Source: Pseudomonadota bacterium (GTDB lineage Bacteria > Pseudomonadota > Gammaproteobacteria > Xanthomonadales > Xanthomonadaceae). Taken from it: 64,000 bases of DNA. Both the position numbers and the translations under genes were made by a program. The notes beneath the pieces are model-generated. The model worked only from the letters and a program-made list of their open reading frames with translations. It had not been told where the DNA came from and did no database searches. Below, piece after piece: positions 43,953-54,695 of this stretch; the first letter of the stretch is position 1, and the number at the start of each line of letters is the position of its first letter. The stretch spans positions 3,069 to 67,068 of the forward strand of contig JAEWJB010000178.1 of assembly GCA_023386795.1 (NCBI GenBank). Direction: 5' to 3'.

Positions 43953-44023
43953 AAAAACGTCAGGACGGACGTTTTTCACAGCGAAGCCGCCCGAAGGGTG
44001 GCGCCCAGGGATGTGCGCCATGA
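43949..44023 (+). CDS. 24-codon ORF bridging ftsL and ftsI
   Basis: The ATG overlaps the ftsL stop as ATGA and the TGA overlaps the ATG at 44020, the likely ftsI start, as ATGA. The peptide begins MKKRQDGRFSQRSRPKGG and is strongly basic, without a known domain. The boundaries GCCATGAA occur at both ends, an 8-base direct repeat. It may be a coupling device, or a repeat inserted into a former ftsL-ftsI ATGA overlap. Confidence 0.4.
   Translation: MKKRQDGRFSQRSRPKGGAQGCAP
43953..43976 (+). terminator. Terminator-like hairpin between ftsL and ftsI
   Basis: AAAAACGTC pairs with GACGTTTTT around AGGACG, and the right arm ends in TTTTT. The stem is perfect but low in GC, inside an operon, and lies within the bridging ORF. 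It may attenuate transcription into ftsI. Confidence 0.4.
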
Positions 44024-45881
44024 AGCCGACCCGTTCGCGCATGCGCACCAGCTTCAACCTGCGTGGCCGCCTGATGCTGGTCGGTACCACGCTGGCGCTG
44101 TGCTCGGTCACGCTGATCGGCCGCGCCGCCTACGTGCAGCTGATCAACAGCGATTTCTACCAGCGCCAGGGCGAGGCGCGTTACCTGCGCGAGCTCCCCA
44201 TCGCCGTCTCGCGCGGCATGATCACCGACCGCAACGGCGAGCCGCTGGCGGTGTCCACGCCGGTGGAATCGATCTGGGTCAACCCGCAGGAGCTGCTGCG
44301 CAACCCGGACCGCATCCCGGAGCTGGCCAAGGCCTTGCAGATGCCGCAGGACGAGCTGAGCTCGCGCCTGTCGCAGAAGGCGGACAAGGAATTCATGTAC
44401 CTCAAGCGCCGGATCAATCCCGACCGCGCGCACGAGATCGTCGCGCTGAAGATCCCCGGCGTGTTTTCCCAGCGCGAGTTCCGCCGCTTCTACCCGCAGG
44501 GCGAAGCGATGGCCCACGTGTTGGGGTTCACCAACATCGACGACCGCGGCCAGGAAGGCCTGGAACTGGCATTCGACCAGTGGCTGCGCGGCAAGCCGGG
44601 CAGCAAGCGCGTGGTGCGCGATGCGCGCGGCGCGATCGTGGAAAGCGTGGACCTGGTCAAGCCGGCCGAGCCGGGCCAGGACCTGACGCTGAGCATCGAC
44701 CGCCGCATCCAGTTCCTGGCCTACAAGGAGCTGCGCAACGCGCTGGTGGAGAACAAGGCTGCCGGCGGGTCGATCGTGGTGATGGACGTGGCCACCGGCG
44801 AAGTACTGGCCATGGTCAACCTGCCGACCTACAACCCCAACGCGGTGACCGGCATCAACCCGGCGGCGCGCCGCAACCGCGCGGTGACCGACCTGGTCGA
44901 GCCGGGCTCGACGATGAAGCCGCTGACCATCGCCACCGCGCTGCAGGCCGGCGTGGTCACGCCGAACACCACCATCGATACCAATCCCGGCTACATGGCC
45001 GTGGGCCGCTTCACCATCAAGGACGTGCCGCGCAACAACGGCGTGCTCAACGTCACCGGCGTGATCACCCGCAGCTCGAACATCGGTGCGGCCAAGATCG
45101 CCGCCAAGCTGCCGGACGAGACCTTCTACCAGACGGTGCACAACTTCGGTTACGGCAGTGCCCCGCACAGCGGCTTCCCGGGCGAGGCGGCGGGCCTGTT
45201 GCCGTCGCCGGCGCGCTGGAGCGGCTCGTCCAAGACCACCATGTCCTACGGCTATGGTCTGAATGTCACGCCGTTGCAGATCGCCCAGGCGTATTCGGCG
45301 CTGGGCAATGGCGGCAAGCTGATCCCGCCGACCTTCGTGAAGGGCCAGCGCAACGAATCGCGCCAGGTCGTCAGTCCGGAAGTGGCGCATACCGTCATTG
45401 GCATGATGGAAACGGTGGTCACCCAGGGCGGCGCGAAGGATGCGGCGATCCTCGGCTACCACGTCGCCGGCAAGACCGGCACGGCGCGCAAGAACGGGCC
45501 CAACGGCTACGAGCGCGGCCATTACAACGCGTTGTTCGCCGGCCTGGTGCCGGCGACGCGCCCGCGCTTTGCCACGGTGATCGTCATCAACGACCCGCAG
45601 GCCGGCAAGTACTACGGTGGCCTGGTCTCCGCGCCGGTGTTCCACCGCGTGATGGAAGGCGCGCTGCGCCTGGCCGACGTGCCGCCGGACGATATCCAGT
45701 CCTGGCTGGCCGCGCAGGCCGCCGGCAAGTCGGGCGGCGCGCAGCCCAAGGCGGCGCCGCCCGTAGCCGCTCCGGCCATCGATACCGATGGCGACGGCAC
45801 AATGCCCACCGCGGCCGACGAAGTGGATGCCGGCATTCCCACCGCCAGCGCCACCACCGCCCCGCTGCAGGAGGCCCGCCA

Positions 45882-45885
<4 letters not shown>
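44020..45885 (+). CDS. ftsI: Peptidoglycan transpeptidase FtsI (PBP3)
   Basis: Septal class B penicillin-binding protein that cross-links new peptidoglycan with FtsW. 621 residues: one membrane helix (LMLVGTTLALCSVTLIG), a pedestal domain (LRELPIAVSRGMITDRNGEP), and the transpeptidase with STMK (in VEPGSTMKPL), SSN (in TRSSNIGAAK) and KTGTA motifs, followed by a Pro/Ala-rich tail of about 60 residues. ATG 44020 has CAGGGA upstream; ATG 44011 is in frame and also usable. The start is at the end of a small hairpin whose loop holds the Shine-Dalgarno. It overlaps murE by GTGA. Confidence 0.96.
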
Positions 45886-47356
<1,471 letters not shown>

Positions 47357-47360
<4 letters not shown>

Positions 47361-48763
47361 AGCACACCCCGCTATCGCTGATCGCGCACTGGGCCAGCGG
47401 CGAGCTGCACGGCGACGACGTGATGATCGACGCCGTCAGCAACGACACGCGCACGCTGGCCACCGGCAGCCTGTACGTCGCCTTGCGCGGCGAGCGTTTC
47501 GATGGCCACGACTTCGCCGGCGATGCGCTGATGCGCGGCGCCAGTGGCCTGCTGGTCGAGCGGCTGATGCCGGAGATCGAGCTGCCGCAGGTGCTGGTCG
47601 CCGATGCCGAACTGGCGCTGGCACGCGTGGCCGCGGGCATGCAGCGCGGCCGCAACACCAAGGTGTTCGCGATCACCGGTTCCAACGGCAAGACCAGCGT
47701 GAAGTCGCTGCTGCTGGCGATCCTGCAGCACGTGCAGATGGTCGATGGCCTGCGCGTGTACGCCACGCCGGGCAACCGCAACAACGAGATCGGCCTGCCG
47801 CTGGCGGTGATCGCCGCCCCGGACGATGCCGACTTCGCCGTCTACGAGATGGGCGCCGGCAAGCCGGGCGACATCGCCTACCTGACCGACATCGCCCGCC
47901 CCGACTACGCGCTGGTCAACAACATTGCCCCGGCGCACCTGGAACGCATGGGCAGCCTGCTGGGCGTGGCCACCACCAAGGGCGCGATCTACAGCGCGCT
48001 GCCGGGCGACGGCGTGGCGGTCATCAATGCCGATGACGCTTTCGGGCTGTGGTTCGAGCAGGCGCTGGTGCAGCCGGCCCGCACCGGCCGCCGCGTGCTG
48101 CGCTTCGGCCTGGAGGCCAGCGCCGACGTGCGCGCCGCGAAGATCCAGATGAGCCCGCAGGTGTCGACCTTCACCCTCATCGCCCCGCGGGGCGAGGTGG
48201 CGGTGAGCCTGCACCTGCCGGGCCGCCACAACATCCGCAACGCGTTGGCTGCTGCGTCCCTGGCGCTGGCCGCGGGCATCGGCCTGGACCGCATCGCCGA
48301 GGGCCTGGCGCAGGCGCGCCCGGTCGCCGGCCGCCAGATCGCCCACGTGCTGCCCGGCGGCGCGGTGCTGATCGACGACAGCTACAACGCCAACCCCGGT
48401 TCGCTGGACGCTGCCATCGATGCGCTGGCCGGTCCGGGCGAGGGTTGGCTGGTGCTGGGCGACATGCGCGAACTCGGCCCGGAAGGCGCCGCGCTGCATG
48501 CCGCCGCTGGCCGCCGCGCCCGCGACGCGAAGCTGGCGCGCCTGTATGCGCTGGGCGAGCTGAGCGCGCATGCCGCGCAGGCGTTCGGCGAACGGGGCCG
48601 CGTGTTCGCCAGCCACGCCGAACTGGCCGCCGCGCTGGAAGCGGATATCCGCAATGCAACGACGCCGCTGCGCGTGCTCGTCAAGGGCTCGCGCGGCAGC
48701 GCCATGGACAAGATCGTGACCGCGCTGCTCGCGCATGGGGAGGAAGCACCGAATGCTGCTTGA
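47357..48763 (+). CDS. murF: UDP-MurNAc-pentapeptide synthetase MurF
   Basis: Adds D-Ala-D-Ala, made by Ddl encoded 5 kb downstream, to the UDP-MurNAc tripeptide. 468 residues: DAVSNDTRTLATGSLYVAL at the N terminus, ATP site FAITGSNGKTSVKSLL, YEMGAGKPGDIAYL, NNIAPAHLERMG, HNIRNALAAASLALA and IDDSYNANPGSLDAA. The start overlaps murE by ATGA; the 3' end overlaps mraY by 11 bases, so both are probably coupled in translation. Confidence 0.97.
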
Positions 48764-49838
48764 GCTGGCCCGTTGGCTACAGCAACTGGAGAGCCTGTTC
48801 GGGCTGTTCGGCTACCTGACGTTCCGCGGCATTCTGGCCGCGTTGACCGCGCTGTTCCTGTCGCTGTGGATGGGCCCGGCGGTGATCCGCAAGCTCGCCC
48901 AGTTTAAGGGCGGCCAGCCGATCCGCCAGGACGGCCCGCAGACCCACTTCTCCAAGGCCGGCACGCCGACCATGGGCGGTTCGCTGATCCTGCTCGCCGT
49001 CACCCTCTCGGTGCTGCTGTGGGGCGACCTGCGCAACCGCTACGTGTGGCTCGTGCTGGCGGTGATGGTGTGCTTCGGCGCGATCGGCTGGTACGACGAC
49101 TGGATCAAGATCGTGCGCCGCGACCCGAACGGACTGAAGTCGCGCTGGAAGTACCTGCTGCAGTCGATCTTCGGCCTGGCCGCCGGCCTGTTCCTGCTCT
49201 ACACCGCCAAGGTGCCGGCCGAGCTGACCTTCTACATCCCGATGTTCAAGGCGGTGGCGCTGCCACTGGCCGGCATCAGCTTCGTGGTGATCGCCTATTT
49301 CTGGATCGTGGGCTTCTCCAACGCGGTGAACCTCACCGACGGCCTGGACGGCCTGGCGATCATGCCGACCGTGCTGGTGGCCTGCGCGCTGGGCGTGTTC
49401 GCCTATGCCTCGGGCAACGTGGTGTTCTCCGAATATCTGAAAATCCCGTCGATTCCCGGCGCGGGCGAACTGGTGATCATCTGCGCGGCCATCGCCGGCG
49501 CCGGCCTGGGCTTTTTGTGGTTCAACACCTACCCGGCGATGGTGTTCATGGGCGACATCGGCGCCCTGGCGCTGGGCGCGGTGCTGGGCACCATCGCGGT
49601 GATCGTGCGCCAGGAACTGGTGCTGGTGGTGATGGGCGGCGTGTTCGTCATCGAGACGCTCTCGGTGATGATCCAGGTTGCCAGCTTCAAGCTCACCGGC
49701 AAGCGCGTGTTCCGCATGGCGCCGATCCACCACCACTTCGAGCTCAAGGGCTGGCCGGAGCCGCGCGTGATCGTGCGCTTCTGGATCATCTCCGTCGTGC
49801 TCGTGCTGATCGGCCTGGCCACGTTGAAGGTGCGCTGA
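48753..49838 (+). CDS. mraY: Phospho-MurNAc-pentapeptide transferase MraY
   Basis: Integral membrane enzyme that moves phospho-MurNAc-pentapeptide to undecaprenyl phosphate, giving lipid I. 361 residues, about ten membrane helices. Motifs: HFSKAGTPTMGG, GWYDDWIKI (catalytic Asp pair), GFSNAVNLTDGLDGLA, MVFMGDIGALALG and the final APIHHHFELKGWPE. ATG 48753 is preceded by GGGGAGGAAG and lies within murF; a longer frame from 48735 is less likely. The next gene, ftsW, begins one base after the stop, with no murD between them. Confidence 0.97.
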   Translation: MLLELARWLQQLESLFGLFGYLTFRGILAALTALFLSLWMGPAVIRKLAQFKGGQPIRQDGPQTHFSKAGTPTMGGSLILLAVTLSVLLWGDLRNRYVWLVLAVMVCFGAIGWYDDWIKIVRRDPNGLKSRWKYLLQSIFGLAAGLFLLYTAKVPAELTFYIPMFKAVALPLAGISFVVIAYFWIVGFSNAVNLTDGLDGLAIMPTVLVACALGVFAYASGNVVFSEYLKIPSIPGAGELVIICAAIAGAGLGFLWFNTYPAMVFMGDIGALALGAVLGTIAVIVRQELVLVVMGGVFVIETLSVMIQVASFKLTGKRVFRMAPIHHHFELKGWPEPRVIVRFWIISVVLVLIGLATLKVR

Positions 49839-49839
49839 G

Positions 49840-51165
49840 ATGAACGACCTGTCCCGCCAAGCGACCCGCCTGGAAGCGATCGGAGGCCGCTACGATCCGT
49901 GGCTGCTCGGCGCCGCCGTGGCGCTGGCCTCGCTGGGCGTGGTCATGGTCGCCTCCAGCTCGATCGAACTGGAAGCCAGCCCGTTCTACTACCTCACCCG
50001 CCACCTGCTGTTCCTGGGCGTGGGCGTGGGCCTGGCGTTCTGGGCGATGCGCACCGAGCTGAAGAACATCGAGCAGCACAACCAGTGGCTGCTGCTGGCC
50101 TGCTTCGGCCTGCTGCTGGTGGTGTTCATTCCCGGCGTGGGCAGCACCGTGAACGGTGCGCGGCGCTGGATCAACCTGGGCGTCTCGCGCTTCCAGACCG
50201 TGGAAGCGGTGAAGGTGCTCTACATCATCTGGCTGGCCAGCTACCTGGTGCGCTTCCGCGACGAGGTCAACGCGACCTGGCAGGCGATGCTCAAGCCGGT
50301 GTTCGTGGTAGGCCTGCTGGTCGGCCTGCTGCTGATGCAGCCGGACTTCGGCTCCTCGATGCTGCTGCTGAGCGTGACCGCCTGCATGCTGGTGCTCGGC
50401 GGCGCGCAGATCAAGCGCATCATCCTGCCGATCCTGCTGCTGTTGCCGGCGCTGGTGGCGCTGGTGATCCTCGAGCCGTACCGCATGCGCCGCGTGACCT
50501 CCTTCATGGACCCGTGGGCGGACCAGCTCGGCTCGGGCTACCAGCTCTCCAACGCGCTGATGGCCATCGGCCGCGGCGAGTGGTTCGGCGTGGGCCTGGG
50601 CGGCTCGGTGCAGAAGCTCAACTACCTGCCCGAATCGCACACCGACTTCATCTTCTCGGTGATCGCCGAGGAGCTGGGCTTCGTCGGCGTGTGCATGGTG
50701 GTGGCACTGTACGCGCTGCTGGTCGGCCGCGCGTTCTGGCTGGGCATGCGCTGCATCGAGATGAAGCGCCATTTTTCCGGCTACATCGCCTTCGGCATCG
50801 GCCTGTGGATCGCGATGCAGAGCTTCGTGTCCATCGGCGTGAACCTGGGCATCCTGCCGACCAAGGGCCTGACCCTGCCGCTGATCTCCTCCGGCGGTTC
50901 GTCCGTGCTGATGACCTGCGTGGCGATGGGCGTGCTGTTGCGCGTCTCCTACGAGACCGATCGCGCCGAACGCCTGCGCAGCAAGCTCGCGCCAGGTGCG
51001 CAGGGCGCCGCCGCGCCGGAAGCTGCCGAGGGCGCGCCTGCTCCGGCTGCCGCGCCGGCGCGTCCGGCCGCGCCGACGGCCAGCGAGATCGCCGCCGCGG
51101 CACAGCTGCGCGGCACCAGCCGCATGCAGCCGCGCGTCGAACCGACCTTCGGGAGGATCGCGTGA
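49840..51165 (+). CDS. ftsW: Septal peptidoglycan polymerase FtsW
   Basis: SEDS-family glycosyltransferase that polymerises lipid II at the septum together with FtsI. 441 residues with about ten membrane helices; recognisable are VGSTVNGARRWINLG, KVLYIIWLASYL, LLMQPDFGSSMLLL, QLGSGYQLSNALMAIGRG, LPESHTDFIFSVIAEELGFVG and GLTLPLISSGGSSVLM. The C-terminal tail (about 385-441) is Ala/Pro-rich. It lies where E. coli has murD then ftsW; murD is missing. The stop overlaps the murG start as GTGA. Confidence 0.97.
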   Translation: MNDLSRQATRLEAIGGRYDPWLLGAAVALASLGVVMVASSSIELEASPFYYLTRHLLFLGVGVGLAFWAMRTELKNIEQHNQWLLLACFGLLLVVFIPGVGSTVNGARRWINLGVSRFQTVEAVKVLYIIWLASYLVRFRDEVNATWQAMLKPVFVVGLLVGLLLMQPDFGSSMLLLSVTACMLVLGGAQIKRIILPILLLLPALVALVILEPYRMRRVTSFMDPWADQLGSGYQLSNALMAIGRGEWFGVGLGGSVQKLNYLPESHTDFIFSVIAEELGFVGVCMVVALYALLVGRAFWLGMRCIEMKRHFSGYIAFGIGLWIAMQSFVSIGVNLGILPTKGLTLPLISSGGSSVLMTCVAMGVLLRVSYETDRAERLRSKLAPGAQGAAAPEAAEGAPAPAAAPARPAAPTASEIAAAAQLRGTSRMQPRVEPTFGRIA

Positions 51166-52238
51166 GCGCAGCCGCACCGCGCCCCGTGATGATCCTCGCC
51201 GGGGGTACCGGCGGGCACATCTTTCCCGGCCTGGCCGTGGCGAAGGTGCTGCGCGCGCGTGGCGTGCCGGTGACCTGGCTCGGCGCCGATGGCGCGATGG
51301 AAACCCGTCTGGTGCCACAGCACGAGATCCCGATCGACACGCTGGCCATCAGCGGCCTGCGCGGCAAGGGCAAGCTGGCCCTGCTCGGCGCGCCGTGGCG
51401 GGTGATGCGCGCGGTGCGCGGCGCCGGCTTCGTGCTGCGCGACCGCCAGCCGCGCGCGGTGGTGAGCTTCGGGGGCTTCGCCGCCGGCCCCGGTGGGCTG
51501 GCCGCGCGCCTGATGAAGCTGCCGCTGCTGGTGCACGAACAGAACCGCGCCCCGGGCATGACCAACAAGGTGCTCTCCCGCTTCGCGCGCCGCGTGCTGA
51601 CCGGCTTTCCCGGCAGCTTTGCCGGCGAGGAAGCGGTGGGCAACCCGGTGCGTGCCGAGATCGCCGCGCTGCCGGCGCCGGCAGAACGCTTCGCCGGCCG
51701 CAGTGGCCCGGTACGCGTGCTGGTGCTCGGCGGCAGCCAGGGCGCGCGCGTGCTCAACAACGCCGTGCCGCAGGCGCTCGCCGCGCTGGGCCACCCCGAT
51801 GTGCAGGTGCGCCACCAGTGTGGCGAGAAGCTGCGCGCCGAAGCCGAAGCCGCGTATGCGCAGGCGGGCGTGCAGGCGAGCGTGGAACCGTTCATCGCCG
51901 ACATGGCCGCCGCTTACGCCTGGGCCGATCTGGTGGTGTGCCGTGCCGGCGCGTCCACGCTGGCCGAGCTGTGCGCGGCGGGCGTGGGTAGCGTGCTGGT
52001 GCCGTTCGCCGCCGCCGTCGACGACCACCAGACCCGCAATGCCGAATACCTGGTCGATGCCGGCGCCGCCGTGCTGCTCAAGCAGGACGACGCGCTGGCC
52101 ACGCACCTGCAGCCGGTGCTGCGCGATTTGCTGGCCGATCCGCAGCGCCGCCTGGCGATGGCCCAGGCCGCGCGCGGCCTGGCCAAACCCGATGCGGCCG
52201 AACGCATCGCCGACATCATTCTCGAGGAAGCCGTATGA
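51162..52238 (+). CDS. murG: Lipid II synthase MurG
   Basis: Peripheral membrane GT28 glycosyltransferase adding GlcNAc to lipid I. 358 residues: VMILAGGTGGHIFPGLAVA at the N terminus, WLGADGAMETRLVPQ, GFAAGPGGLAA, VHEQNRAPGMTNKVL, VLVLGGSQGARVLN, and CRAGASTLAELCAAGVGSVL that binds UDP-GlcNAc. The start is GTG 51162, overlapping ftsW by GTGA, with GGGAGGATC upstream. The stop overlaps, as ATGA, a 23-codon ORF spanning the 64-base gap to murC. Confidence 0.97.
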   Translation: MSAAAPRPVMILAGGTGGHIFPGLAVAKVLRARGVPVTWLGADGAMETRLVPQHEIPIDTLAISGLRGKGKLALLGAPWRVMRAVRGAGFVLRDRQPRAVVSFGGFAAGPGGLAARLMKLPLLVHEQNRAPGMTNKVLSRFARRVLTGFPGSFAGEEAVGNPVRAEIAALPAPAERFAGRSGPVRVLVLGGSQGARVLNNAVPQALAALGHPDVQVRHQCGEKLRAEAEAAYAQAGVQASVEPFIADMAAAYAWADLVVCRAGASTLAELCAAGVGSVLVPFAAAVDDHQTRNAEYLVDAGAAVLLKQDDALATHLQPVLRDLLADPQRRLAMAQAARGLAKPDAAERIADIILEEAV

Positions 52239-52306
52239 AGTGGGGAACCGCGAAGCGCCAGTGGGCGTTCGCACAGCAGCGCGCCGCGCAGGCAGGCCGC
52301 GCATGA
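52235..52306 (+). CDS. 23-codon ORF bridging murG and murC
   Basis: The ATG overlaps the murG stop as ATGA; the TGA at 52304-52306 overlaps the murC start as ATGA. The peptide begins MKWGTAKRQWAFAQQR, is basic and Gln/Ala-rich, with no known domain. The gap is filled exactly. It is the second such ORF in the dcw cluster. Confidence 0.4.
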   Translation: MKWGTAKRQWAFAQQRAAQAGRA

Positions 52307-53739
52307 TCCGTCGACTGCAGGACAGCCAGGACCTGGTGCGCGCGTTCCCGCGCGTCCACTTCGTCGGCATCGGCGGCACCGGCATGAGTGGCATCGCCGA
52401 GGTCATGCTGACGCTGGGCTACGAGGTCTCCGGTTCGGACAACGCCGACAATGCCGCCACCCGCCGCCTGGCCAAGCTGGGCGCGCGCGTGATGCGCGGC
52501 CACTCGGCCGCCAACGTGCTGGGCACGGATTGCGTGGTGGTCTCCAGCGCGATCCGCGAGGACAACCCGGAGTTGATGGAAGCGCGCAGCCAGCGCATCC
52601 CGATCATGCCGCGCGCGGCGATGCTGGCCGAACTGATGCGCTTCCGTCGCGGCATCGCGGTGGCCGGCACGCATGGCAAGACCACCACCACCAGCCTCAC
52701 CGCCGCGGTGCTGAGCGAAGGCGGGCTGGACCCGACGTTCGTGATCGGCGGCCAGCTGCTTGCCGCCGGCGCCAATGCCAAGCTCGGCGGTGGCCAGTGG
52801 CTGGTGGCCGAGGCCGATGAAAGCGATGGCAGCTTCCTGCGCCTCAATCCGCTGGTGGCCGTGATCACCAACATCGACGCCGACCACCTGGAGAACTACG
52901 GCAACGACTTTGCCCGGGTGCAGGCGGCGTTCGCCGAGTTCCTGCAGCGCCTGCCGTTCTACGGCCTGGCGTTGCTGTGCATCGATGACCCGGAGGTCGC
53001 CGCGCTGGCCGCCAAGACGCCGCGCCACGTGATGACCTACGGCATGAGCGCGCACGCCGACGTGCGCGCCGAGGACGTGGTGCAGGACGGTGCGCGCATG
53101 CGCTTCACCCTGCGCCTGCCCGAGGGCACCACCACGCCGGTGACGCTCGCGCTGCCGGGCCGCCACAACGTGCTCAACGCGCTGGCCGCTGCCGCCGTGG
53201 GCTGGCAGCTGGGCGTGGCGCCGGAGACGATCGCCAAGGCCCTGGAATCCTTCGCCGGCATCGGCCGCCGCTTCAACGACCTGGGCGAAGTCACGACCGC
53301 CACGGGCGCCAAGGTGCGCGTGGTCGACGACTACGGCCACCACCCGCGCGAGCTGGAAGCCGTGTTCGCCGCCGCGCGCGGCGGCTGGCCGGACAAGCGC
53401 CTGGTCGTGGCTTTCCAGCCGCACCGCTACAGCCGTACCCGCGACCAGTTCGACGCCTTCGCCGCGGTACTGAGCACCGTCGATGCGCTGGTGCTGAGCG
53501 AGGTCTACCCGGCCGGCGAGGCGCCGATCCCCGGCGCCGACGCGCGTTCGCTGGCCCGCGCCATCCGCGCGCGCGGCCGCAGCGAGCCGGTGGTCGTCGG
53601 CCAGGTCGCGCAGCTGGGCGAGGTGCTGCCGGACGTGCTGCAGGACGGTGACCTGCTGCTGATGATGGGGGCGGGCGATATCGGCTACGTCGCCCAGCAC
53701 ATCGCCAACGAAGGTTTCCGCAGCGGGGAAAAGGCATGA
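52303..53739 (+). CDS. murC: UDP-MurNAc-L-alanine ligase MurC
   Basis: First Mur ligase, adding L-Ala to UDP-MurNAc. 478 residues: HFVGIGGTGMSGIAEVMLTL (UDP-binding), ATP site VAGTHGKTTTTSLTAAVL, VAEADESDGSFLRL, TNIDADHLENYG, PGRHNVLNALAAAAVG and VVDDYGHHPRELEAVF. ATG 52303; the frame is open far upstream but that region is murG in another frame. It overlaps ddl by ATGA. Because murD is absent from this cluster, its product is passed to an enzyme encoded elsewhere. Confidence 0.97.
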   Translation: MIRRLQDSQDLVRAFPRVHFVGIGGTGMSGIAEVMLTLGYEVSGSDNADNAATRRLAKLGARVMRGHSAANVLGTDCVVVSSAIREDNPELMEARSQRIPIMPRAAMLAELMRFRRGIAVAGTHGKTTTTSLTAAVLSEGGLDPTFVIGGQLLAAGANAKLGGGQWLVAEADESDGSFLRLNPLVAVITNIDADHLENYGNDFARVQAAFAEFLQRLPFYGLALLCIDDPEVAALAAKTPRHVMTYGMSAHADVRAEDVVQDGARMRFTLRLPEGTTTPVTLALPGRHNVLNALAAAAVGWQLGVAPETIAKALESFAGIGRRFNDLGEVTTATGAKVRVVDDYGHHPRELEAVFAAARGGWPDKRLVVAFQPHRYSRTRDQFDAFAAVLSTVDALVLSEVYPAGEAPIPGADARSLARAIRARGRSEPVVVGQVAQLGEVLPDVLQDGDLLLMMGAGDIGYVAQHIANEGFRSGEKA

Positions 53740-54695
53740 GCACGCTGCCCGCCCGTCGCCATGAAGATGCGACCGTGTTCGGCCGCGTGGCCGTGCTGCT
53801 CGGCGGCACGTCCAGCGAGCGCGAGGTGTCGCTGGACTCCGGTCGCAACGTGCTGGAGGCGCTGCGCAGCCGCGGCGTGGACGCGCAGCCGGTCGATGGC
53901 ATCCCGGCGCTGGCCAAGGCGCTGGCTGCCGGCCAGTTCGATCGCGTGTTCAACGTCCTGCATGGCCACAACGGGGGCGGCGAGGATGGCATCGTGCAGG
54001 GCCTGATGGACGCCTTCGGCGTGCCGTACACCGGCTCGGACGTGCTGGGCTCGGCGCTGTCGATGGACAAGATCCGCACCAAGCAGGTGTGGCTGTCGCT
54101 CGGCCTGCCGACCCCGCGCTACGTGCGCCTGGGCAAGGGCGCCGACGTGCACGCGGCCGCCCGCGAACTGGGCCTGCCGGTGATCGTGAAGCCGGCCAAC
54201 GAAGGTTCCAGCGTCGGCGTCAGCCGCGTGTTCGAGGACGCGCAGCTCGATGAGGCCGTCGCCCTGGCCGCGCGCTACGAAGGCGAGCTGCTGATGGAGC
54301 AGCTCATCGAGGGCGACGAGCTGACCGTGGCGATCCTCGGCGCGCAGGCGCTGCCGTCGATCCGCATCGTGCCCAAGGGCCAGTGGTACGACTACAACGC
54401 CAAGTACATCGCCGAGGACACGCAGTACCTGTGCCCTGGCCTGGAAGGCGAAGCGGAAGCGCAGATCCGCCGCATCGCGCTGGCCGCGTTCCAGGCCGCC
54501 GGCTGCGCCGGCTGGGGGCGCGTGGACGTGATGCGCGACCGCGCCAGCGGCCAGTTCTACCTGCTTGAAGTGAACACCGCGCCGGGCATGACCAGCCATT
54601 CGCTGGTGCCCAAGGCCGCGCGCCAGCTCGGCGTCGAGTTCGACGAACTGTGCTGGCGGATCCTGGAGCAGACCGTCCCGGAGCAGCATCCATGA
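53736..54695 (+). CDS. ddl: D-alanine-D-alanine ligase
   Basis: ATP-grasp enzyme making the D-Ala-D-Ala dipeptide used by MurF. 319 residues: VAVLLGGTSSEREVSLDSG at the N terminus, GHNGGGEDGIVQGLMDAFG, YTGSDVLGSALSMDK, IVKPANEGSSVGVSRV, the omega-loop region WYDYNAKYIAEDTQY and LLEVNTAPGMTSHSLVP. It starts within the murC stop (ATGA). Its own stop forms an ATGA overlap with a 36-codon ORF that spans the gap to ftsQ. Confidence 0.97.
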   Translation: MSTLPARRHEDATVFGRVAVLLGGTSSEREVSLDSGRNVLEALRSRGVDAQPVDGIPALAKALAAGQFDRVFNVLHGHNGGGEDGIVQGLMDAFGVPYTGSDVLGSALSMDKIRTKQVWLSLGLPTPRYVRLGKGADVHAAARELGLPVIVKPANEGSSVGVSRVFEDAQLDEAVALAARYEGELLMEQLIEGDELTVAILGAQALPSIRIVPKGQWYDYNAKYIAEDTQYLCPGLEGEAEAQIRRIALAAFQAAGCAGWGRVDVMRDRASGQFYLLEVNTAPGMTSHSLVPKAARQLGVEFDELCWRILEQTVPEQHP

